Part shown: in pieces, positions 60,799 through 64,000 of the stretch
Layout of the letters: every line of letters begins with the position of its first letter
Position numbering within the stretch: position 1 is the first letter of the stretch
Source: Aaosphaeria pasadenensis
Taxonomy: Eukaryota > Ascomycota > Dothideomycetes > Pleosporales
Reading direction: 5' to 3'
NCBI GenBank assembly: GCA_022813625.1
Contig: JAKLMB010000005.1
Location: forward strand, 434,001-498,000
Length of the DNA: 64,000 nucleotides
Translations under genes and position numbers: made by a program
Notes under the pieces: model-generated
What the model was told of the DNA's origin: nothing
Databases searched by the model: none
Seen by the model: only the letters and a program-made list of their open reading frames with translations

Positions 60799-60932
60799 AC
60801 CAGAGGAAGTTCTATCATGGAATCATTATCAACATCTTCACCATTCAGCAATACAGCAACTTCTACAAAGCGACGGTAACATCATCACAACTTATTTCCA
60901 GCAAACTTTTATTCTTTTCACATATCGTCAAG

Positions 60933-61936
60933 ATGCTTGATGCTCACGGTTGGGTCTCTGTCGCGGAGCTCATAATTTATGTGCCAGCGCTATTCGCTTC
61001 TGCCTTCATCTGCACTCGACATGGCTTCCGCAGAGGCTCGGGTTGGATTTATACCTTGATTCTCTGTCTTATCCGCATCATTGGTGCCATTTGCCGACTT
61101 GTATCCTACCATGATCCCTCAACGGGACTTTACAGCACAATAGCTGTTCTGGACTCTGTCGGTCTGAATCCATTGCTCCTTGCAACATTGGGATTGCTCT
61201 CTCGATTGTAAGTCATCATCCACATATTGAACATCCCAAAGTTATGATAGCTAACTAGATACACAGTGTCGATTTCATCCATGGACAAACGAATTGTCTA
61301 ATCACCGCCACTCACATCCGCGTCGTCGGCCTCGTGACCATCATTGGCCTAATCCTCTCCATCGCAGGCGGAACATCCATCGACTTCCACTCAGACGGCA
61401 GCTATAGCATTCCAACCACCAGCAAAGCCGGTGTCGCACTCTACTGCGTCTCCTTCATCGCCCAAGTCGGCCTTCTCATCCTGACAATCGGCAAAGTCTC
61501 CTATGTGCCCTCCAAAGAACGCCGCGTTCCGTTCGCAGTCATGATCGCCATGCCGTTCATCCTCGTCCGTCTCATCTACTCCATCCTATCCATTTCCGTG
61601 TCGAACCATCATATCTTCGGTATGATCGGTGGTAATGTGGCCGTTTGGGTTTGCATGTCTGTCATCGAAGAGATCGTGGTCATCTATCTTTACGTCATCC
61701 TGGGTTTCACTTTGGACAAATTGGACCCAGCTCAGGCTGGTCCTATCATGAATCCACCTAAGAAGGTGTCGAGGAAGGAGAGGAGGGCAAACCAACATGA
61801 ACTGAGTGGCTATCAGGGGAATGAAGCTTACTACCCCAAGCCAAGCGAGTACGGCAATGGAGCAAGTGAGCAGGGTGTTGTCAATAGTCATGGTCAGACA
61901 GTTCCCACGACCGATGGGTACTCTGGGAGAGTTTAA
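60933..61936 (+). CDS. Fungal multi-pass membrane protein (DUF7702-like)
   Basis: Exons 60933-61207 and 61267-61936 join in phase (GTAAGT..ACACAG, 59-nt intron), giving 314 residues. Seven hydrophobic helices can be counted: VAELIIYVPALFASAFIC, GWIYTLILCLIRIIGAICR, LNPLLLATLGLL, VVGLVTIIGLILSIAGG, AGVALYCVSFIAQVGLLIL, FAVMIAMPFILVRLIYSIL and a last one near VWVCMSVIEEIVVIYLYVIL. The R-x-IGAICRLVSY stretch and the helix order match fungal DUF7702 proteins, whose role is unknown; a seven-helix layout resembles receptors but does not prove it. The C-terminal tail is hydrophilic. A TATA element precedes it. Confidence 0.8.
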
Positions 61937-62289
61937 TGTGGTTGCATTGTTGGGCGACATCTTTCTATTTCTTTTATTTTATAGACGTTTTTTATTGATG
62001 AATCTTGTACGATTAGATGCATTTGATGAGAGCGTTAGAGTTTTATATCGTCATGAATATATTCCTAAATCCATATTATACCGTTATGAGTGTGCATGAC
62101 AATTGGAAGCTGCATCAAGGTTCTTCAATATCTACACGGTCGAATATGCACAGTCTCAATATCTGGGAAGATCATCACAACGGGCAACAGACATCTTAAA
62201 ATATTGCAAAGGGTATCTTAACATTCAAATGCCGCTCAAATGCATACTATGCTCAATGGAAACTAAAGGAGGCCGTGAACGAGCGCGCA
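61937..62289. other. Convergent 3' spacer, no gene seen
   Basis: A/T-rich 353-nt spacer between the DUF7702-like gene (+) and the actin-related-protein gene (-). Confidence 0.5.
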
Positions 62290-63999
62290 CTACGCCCATA
62301 CTCCCAAGGTCCAACTGGCTCTCTCACTGGCTCCTTTGGCGCCGATGAGGCCTGGCCCCATACTCTGGCGCTGGGTAACACTCACTTCCTTCTCCCTCGT
62401 CGCCCCTGATAATCCGTCTTTCAAGAAGCGTTCCCGGTCGATTTCAACCACTCCCTTGATTCTCAGCTGCGTCGCCAAACTTGCACCAACCCACGGACCT
62501 AAGGTCTCTACACCGCGTATTTCCCCGCCAACGTAGCATGTTGGAGGAGGTCCGTCGCGGAGCGAGACGTGCTTGAGCTTCTTGTCGATAGCATCGATCT
62601 CGGGATCTTGCAGACCTGCGGGCACAGGCGCAGGCGTACCGTCCGGATTGAAGGATTCGGATATCTTATCTTCGCCTTCCTCTCTCCGAAGCTCAATGTT
62701 TTCTCGACGATGTCGAAGCACTGCATCATGATGTCCTTGGGCAGAACCATACGAACGCACAGGATCCCAGCCTCGTTGCTGTACCATAGCATCCAGCTCT
62801 GCAAGGATTCGGCTCTTCAGCCCGGGTAACTTGGAAGCACCCCCTGTGATGACGATACGTGACATGCAAATTCGACGTACATCCATTGGGAGTGCGAGCA
62901 AAGCACGATAGATGACGTGAGGGACGGGCAATTCATGCTCGTCGAGCTCATTGAGTGCAAGATGCGTTGCGAAAAGTGCCCGTTCTGAGGGTTTGGATAG
63001 TTTAGTAAATGCCACTGCTACCTCTGTTGGTGGGATTGCTCGAGGGAAGGGAATCGTAATTGAAGGTTCTGGCGCTTCGACTGCGTCTACGAATTCTTCT
63101 AATATGGGAGATGTTCGAGCAGGAAAATACATTGTATTCCGATTCTTCGGCCGTGGCTTACACCATCCTACACGAGTGAGGACTTCGTCTGCTTCTTCGA
63201 ATGAGACATCGGATTTGGGTGCGTCTGATTCGTTCTCGTCGTCAATTTCTGCATTGAGGAGTTTCGCCATTTCCTCACTAAGTAGCTTGCCAGCTCGTAT
63301 GGTTCGTCTTTCCAGTACTTCTCGATACTCGCAAACCGAAGTGACGGTTGTTTCGGCCCAGCCGATATCAACGATTAAGGCCGATCGGAGTCCAGCAGCC
63401 ACAGTCGATAAGACAGGTGACGACATCAGAGTGATGCTTGGAGCCTGGAAATTGCCGAAGAGCACATCCAGCATCATTGATATAAGCGGCTGTGGCATTC
63501 GGGGTGGCAACGCAAGCATCACCCTCCTTGCTTTCTGATCTAGCTTGTGATCCAAAAGGAAGTATTTATTGTATGCTTCCCTCATGGCGCGCTCAAATTT
63601 GTCTTCTACCAAGCCCATATCAACCCGACTGAGATCCGTTCTGTACAGCTCGTGATCTTGCCCCCATTCTTCGCCGCGCTTCCTCTTCCGTCGTCTTTGA
63701 TTATATTCAGGATCCCATGGCCTGTAATCGCCCGCACGCCGTTGGTCGTCAGGGCCGAATGAAAGTGTGCAACGAGGTGTACTCTCTCCAGGAAAACCTC
63801 CACGCAGGAACCGAGCACCTGCTTCAATTACAATATATTCTTCCTCCCCTCGGGAGCCTGCACCGGGGGAACCGAAATAAGATGAAGTCGATCGAAGGAA
63901 AGGCGGTGTTCGAGGGGATTCGGGAGTGGTTCCCAGGTCTTGCAGGCGGGGCGTGGCTCCTCTGGCAGATCGACTGAGCGACCCAGACACTTTTCTCTC
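62290..63999 (-). CDS. Actin-related protein, RO7/Arp10-like, 5' end outside window
   Basis: The minus-strand frame is open from the right edge to TAG 62290-62292, with about 569 residues visible. No ATG precedes the first residues (KVSGSLSRSARG), so the start lies beyond the window. Actin-fold segments are recognisable: EEYIVIEAGARFLRGGFPGE (first phosphate loop, altered), RRVMLALPPRMPQPL, SALIVDIGWAETTVTSV (second phosphate loop, DxGxxxT) and RIVITGGASKLPGLKSRILAE. The protein is longer than actin, with a charged insert and a C-terminal extension ending near VGASLATQLRIKG, where actin has its WISKxEY-like end. This fits the Arp10/RO7 subunit at the pointed end of dynactin, which helps dynein-driven movement of nuclei. 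ARP class is firm; the exact subfamily is likely. Confidence 0.75.
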   Translation of the reverse strand, partial: ERKVSGSLSRSARGATPRLQDLGTTPESPRTPPFLRSTSSYFGSPGAGSRGEEEYIVIEAGARFLRGGFPGESTPRCTLSFGPDDQRRAGDYRPWDPEYNQRRRKRKRGEEWGQDHELYRTDLSRVDMGLVEDKFERAMREAYNKYFLLDHKLDQKARRVMLALPPRMPQPLISMMLDVLFGNFQAPSITLMSSPVLSTVAAGLRSALIVDIGWAETTVTSVCEYREVLERRTIRAGKLLSEEMAKLLNAEIDDENESDAPKSDVSFEEADEVLTRVGWCKPRPKNRNTMYFPARTSPILEEFVDAVEAPEPSITIPFPRAIPPTEVAVAFTKLSKPSERALFATHLALNELDEHELPVPHVIYRALLALPMDVRRICMSRIVITGGASKLPGLKSRILAELDAMVQQRGWDPVRSYGSAQGHHDAVLRHRRENIELRREEGEDKISESFNPDGTPAPVPAGLQDPEIDAIDKKLKHVSLRDGPPPTCYVGGEIRGVETLGPWVGASLATQLRIKGVVEIDRERFLKDGLSGATREKEVSVTQRQSMGPGLIGAKGASERASWTLGVWA

Positions 64000-64000
64000 A

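Larger units (their letters stand above)
59516..60932. other. Spacer with a hairpin, a GNAT remnant and a promoter
   Basis: Between divergent genes (regulator on minus, DUF7702-like on plus). It contains the inverted repeat at 59853-59898, the truncated acetyltransferase-like frame at 60035-60259 and a TATA element at 60789-60798. The rest shows nothing recognisable. Confidence 0.5.

Overview
The window looks like nuclear DNA of a filamentous ascomycete (Pezizomycotina). The reasons are spliced genes with short GT..AG introns (about 45-160 nt, many 50-70), fungal families such as a cell-wall-integrity MAP kinase, a DUF3433 membrane protein, a Zn2Cys6 regulator, a DUF7702-type membrane protein and a RO7/Arp10-like actin-related protein, and long pyrimidine-rich, microsatellite-rich intergenic DNA. 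The class cannot be fixed from sequence alone. I found no rRNA, tRNA, CRISPR array or intact transposon.

Layout. 1-879 holds the 3' end of an unrecognised spliced gene. 1127-2428 (-) is an intronless nuclear-looking protein. 4525-7567 (+) is a C2-domain cytokinesis-type protein. 9066-10771 (-) is the Slt2/MpkA-type MAP kinase in seven exons, one only 11 nt long. 12114-16601 (-) is a very large DUF3433 membrane protein. 16.6-24.4 kb is sparse, with an aminoglycoside-phosphotransferase-like gene whose motifs are eroded and a four-helix membrane protein with striking strand skew. 24375-27311 (-) is a secreted, GPI-type repeat protein of the wall. 30213-32485 (+) is a membrane-anchored aspartic-protease-like protein that lacks the first catalytic Asp. 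33667-36718 (-) is a CSC1/OSCA channel. 38722-40096 (-) is a short-chain (extended SDR) epimerase-like enzyme. 40654-42731 (+) is the DEAD-box helicase HAS1. 46057-51457 (+) is a 1727-residue low-complexity protein. 52355-53233 (-) is an AhpD-like protein. 55202-57230 (+) and 57967-59515 (-) are a secreted FAD-linked oxidase and a Zn2Cys6 regulator, tail to tail. 60035-60259 is a GNAT remnant. 60933-61936 (+) is a DUF7702-like membrane protein. 62290 to the right edge (-) is an actin-related protein cut by the window end.

How the genes fit together. Housekeeping genes (MAPK, HAS1, CSC1 channel, actin-related protein) alternate with accessory genes. Several products act at the cell surface or wall: the MAPK, the GPI repeat protein, the osmosensitive channel, the C2 protein and the receptor-like pseudoprotease. 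This is a thematic link, not evidence of a cluster. The oxidase and regulator at 55-59.5 kb are the only pair whose arrangement hints at a small functional unit.

All exon boundaries were worked out by eye from splice signals and frame continuity. Functions rest on motif recognition without a database search.
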